From assembly GCA_963677625.2 (NCBI GenBank), contig CAXXSW010000007.1, positions 620,001 through 684,000 on the forward strand: DNA of 64,000 bases, in the 5' to 3' direction. Numbering within the stretch: the stretch's first letter is position 1; the number at the start of each line of letters is the position of its first letter. Positions 62,238 to 64,000 of this stretch are shown here, one piece after another. Origin of the DNA: UBA1351 sp963677625 (GTDB taxonomy: Bacteria > Bacillota > Clostridia > Lachnospirales > Vallitaleaceae). The notes under the pieces are model-generated. The model was not told where the DNA came from and searched no databases. It was given only the letters and a program-made list of their open reading frames with translations. A program made the translations under genes and the position numbers.

Positions 62238-63122
62238 TTAACCCTTTAATGCCCCAACCATAAGTCCTTTCATGTAGTATTTCTGAAAGAAAGGGTAAAG
62301 GACAATCATAGGAAGCATACCAACAACTGCAACCGCCATCCTAATACCTAATGTTGGAATCGTAGCAGTATCAGTTGCAACACTTGATGCATCCATAGAC
62401 TGAGCTAAATATTGCACATTGGTTAACATATTATTAAGTAACGCTTGTATACCAACTAAATTCTTGTCTGTAATAAAGTATAGACTATTTTTCCAATCAT
62501 TCCAATACATCAAAACTTTCATAAAGCCAATAGTTGCTATGATAGGTGTACTTAGAGGAAGAACAATTTTAAAAAATATGCCAAATTCATTCATACCGTC
62601 AATCCTGGCACTTTCAAGAATTTCTTGCGGAATACTACTTCTAAAATATGCACGTGCAATCATGATATGAAATGCATTAACTAATAAAAAAGGAAATAAC
62701 AATGCGCCTAATGTATTCTTAATATGAAAGATATTAGACCAAATCATATAGGATGGTACCAAACCACCAGAAAACAGCATGGTAAAAAGAACATAAAAAC
62801 TCAGGACTTTCTTTCCTGGTAGTTCCGGAACTGATAAAGTGTAGGAAATCATCGTCGTCATGATTACACTAAGTACTGTTCCAAACAAGGTAACCACTAC
62901 TGTTATAAGATAAGAATGGAAGATGCTTCCCTCCTCAAATATATATCTATATGACATAAAATCAAAGTTTCTCGGTATGAGCGAATAACCATATTTCAGT
63001 ATATCAGATTCAGATGTTACAGATGACATAATCAATAACGTAATCGGAAATAATACGATTACGGCAAATACGGTCATGATGATATGTGTCATAATTTGAA
63101 ATTTAGTGTCATTATTAACCAT
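62238..63122 (-). CDS. sugar ABC transporter permease, LplC/YtcP type
   Basis: A 294-residue MalG-like permease with six helices and EAA loop EILESARIDGMNEFGIFFKIVLPLSTPIIATIGF. AGGAGG at 6 bases fixes the ATG at 63122 (MVNNDTKFQ), ten codons inside the longest frame and 10 bases after the partner gene. It ends MKGLMVGALKG, close to IAGITIGAVKG of the homologue in the other operon. Confidence 0.9.
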   Translation of the reverse strand: MVNNDTKFQIMTHIIMTVFAVIVLFPITLLIMSSVTSESDILKYGYSLIPRNFDFMSYRYIFEEGSIFHSYLITVVVTLFGTVLSVIMTTMISYTLSVPELPGKKVLSFYVLFTMLFSGGLVPSYMIWSNIFHIKNTLGALLFPFLLVNAFHIMIARAYFRSSIPQEILESARIDGMNEFGIFFKIVLPLSTPIIATIGFMKVLMYWNDWKNSLYFITDKNLVGIQALLNNMLTNVQYLAQSMDASSVATDTATIPTLGIRMAVAVVGMLPMIVLYPFFQKYYMKGLMVGALKG

Positions 63123-63132
63123 TTCAGACCTC

Positions 63133-64000
63133 CTAGAACATTGCGTTTTCACTACTTAACTTATTGACTATAGCATTAGTTATCAACACTAACCCAAATC
63201 CAACAACGGATTGATAGAAGCCAGCTGCAGCAGACATACCCATATTTGCAGTATTCATTAATCCTCTATAAACATATGTATCAATCGTTTGGGTAACATC
63301 CAAAAGTGCACCACTATTCATAGGCACTTGATAAAAAAGTCCAAAATCAGAATTAAATATCTTACCAACAGAGAGTATTGTTAGCGTTATGATTGTTGGG
63401 ACAAGACTTGGAATGGTAATATTTATAAAACTTTCAAATCTATTTGCACCATCAAGATTGGCTGCTTCATAAAGTCCTGGATTAATGGCGGACATATTCG
63501 CTAGATACAGAATACAACTTGTGCCAGTAATCTGCCATAAGTGAATAAAAACAAGGATGAAAGGCCACCATGCCTGCTCACTATAAAAAGAAATAGACTC
63601 AAGCCCAAGCGGCGATAAAATATGTGTATTTATATAGCCTGTATCTCCTGCTAACATAGCATTAGCTAAATAGGATACTATAATGATAGATAAAAGACTA
63701 GGAAACAAAATTATTGTTTGATATATTTTCCTGGCCATATTTCTTTTTAACTCATGCAATAAGTATGCAACCAAAATTGCAACCACTGTACCCAATATAA
63801 TAAATGTAAGATTATACAGTATTGTATTTCTTGTCATAATCCATGCGTCGGAACTTCTAAATAGAAACTTAAAATTATCTAGGCCTACCTTCTTACTGCC
63901 AAATATACCTCCTTTTAAGGTATACTTTTCAAATGCAAGAATCAATCCTGACATTGGTAGGTAATTATTGATAAAAAAGTATATGACAGCAGGCAAGGAC
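63133..64000 (-). CDS. sugar ABC transporter permease, LplB type, 5'-truncated by the window edge
   Basis: About 289 codons of a MalF-like permease are visible: PAVIYFFINNYLPMSGLILAF at the left of the protein, then five more helices and the EAA loop YEAANLDGANRFESFINITIPSLVPTIITLTIL. The N-terminal tail and start lie beyond the right edge; the TTG near 63996 is not a plausible start because it falls inside the first helix. It pairs with the LplC-type permease. The binding protein of this system is not in the window. Confidence 0.88.
   Translation of the reverse strand, partial: SLPAVIYFFINNYLPMSGLILAFEKYTLKGGIFGSKKVGLDNFKFLFRSSDAWIMTRNTILYNLTFIILGTVVAILVAYLLHELKRNMARKIYQTIILFPSLLSIIIVSYLANAMLAGDTGYINTHILSPLGLESISFYSEQAWWPFILVFIHLWQITGTSCILYLANMSAINPGLYEAANLDGANRFESFINITIPSLVPTIITLTILSVGKIFNSDFGLFYQVPMNSGALLDVTQTIDTYVYRGLMNTANMGMSAAAGFYQSVVGFGLVLITNAIVNKLSSENAMF

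Noticed and set aside
63133..63996. Complete LplB-type permease starting at the TTG near 63996
   Set aside because: That start would begin inside the first membrane helix; relatives carry a longer N-terminal part, so the gene is cut by the window edge.

Overview
The window looks like chromosomal DNA of a low-GC Gram-positive anaerobe of the class Clostridia. The signs are AT-rich sequence, strong AGGAGG ribosome binding sites, frequent GTG and TTG starts, YesM/YesN-type two-component systems, Lpl-type sugar ABC permeases, several PTS systems, LacI and AraC regulators, and an ISLre2-family element. No rRNA, tRNA, CRISPR or phage genes were seen. Genus cannot be fixed from sequence alone.

Almost all genes are on the minus strand. 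Region by region: 1-3.5 kb holds the start of an ABC ATPase gene at the edge and a TetR-ABC-permease-permease operon with four TetR-type operators. 3.7-5.7 kb (plus strand) is a split fructose-type PTS (EIIA, EIIBC). 5.7-12.1 kb is a sensory block: response regulator, histidine kinase and membrane-anchored sugar-binding protein, followed by a diguanylate cyclase coupled to a papain-like hydrolase. 12.3-16.3 kb has an MFS exporter, a pirin, and MarR plus PocR/AraC regulators. 16.4-21.6 kb is a glycerol/dihydroxyacetone module (gldA, fused dhaKL) preceded by a membrane alpha/beta-hydrolase.

21.8-31.7 kb is a self-contained PTS operon: EIIA, EIIC, a formylglycine-type sulfatase, EIIB, a GH1 6-phospho-glycosidase, HPr and enzyme I. 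It is read from a sigma-A-like promoter and faces a divergent LevR-like regulator whose AAA domain appears to lack the GAFTGA loop. 31.8-34.5 kb has a DUF1893-like gene, an autoregulated LacI gene and a double GNAT gene. 34.6-36.3 kb is an intact ISLre2-type insertion with a 9-bp target duplication, sitting in what was probably the terminator of the next operon.

36.3-43.4 kb is a moxR-DUF58-DUF4381-batA-batB-batC-batD operon with two separate tandem-repeat expansions. 43.6-46.5 kb is a NEW3-domain protein plus ABC exporter operon. 46.8-64 kb is a carbohydrate island. One operon (two Lpl permeases, binding lipoprotein, GH2 enzyme, agarase-like clan GH-A enzyme, heparinase II/III-like enzyme) is controlled by a LacI gene through cre-like palindromes. 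A second operon (two Lpl permeases, histidine kinase, response regulator, type-B carboxylesterase) runs off the right edge.

Together the genes describe a carbohydrate-scavenging fermenter with dense local sensing of sugars. The most unusual units are the sulfatase-containing PTS operon with its altered regulator, and the complex-polysaccharide island at the right end. Start codons were adjusted wherever a better ribosome binding site decided them; each such case is noted in its entry.
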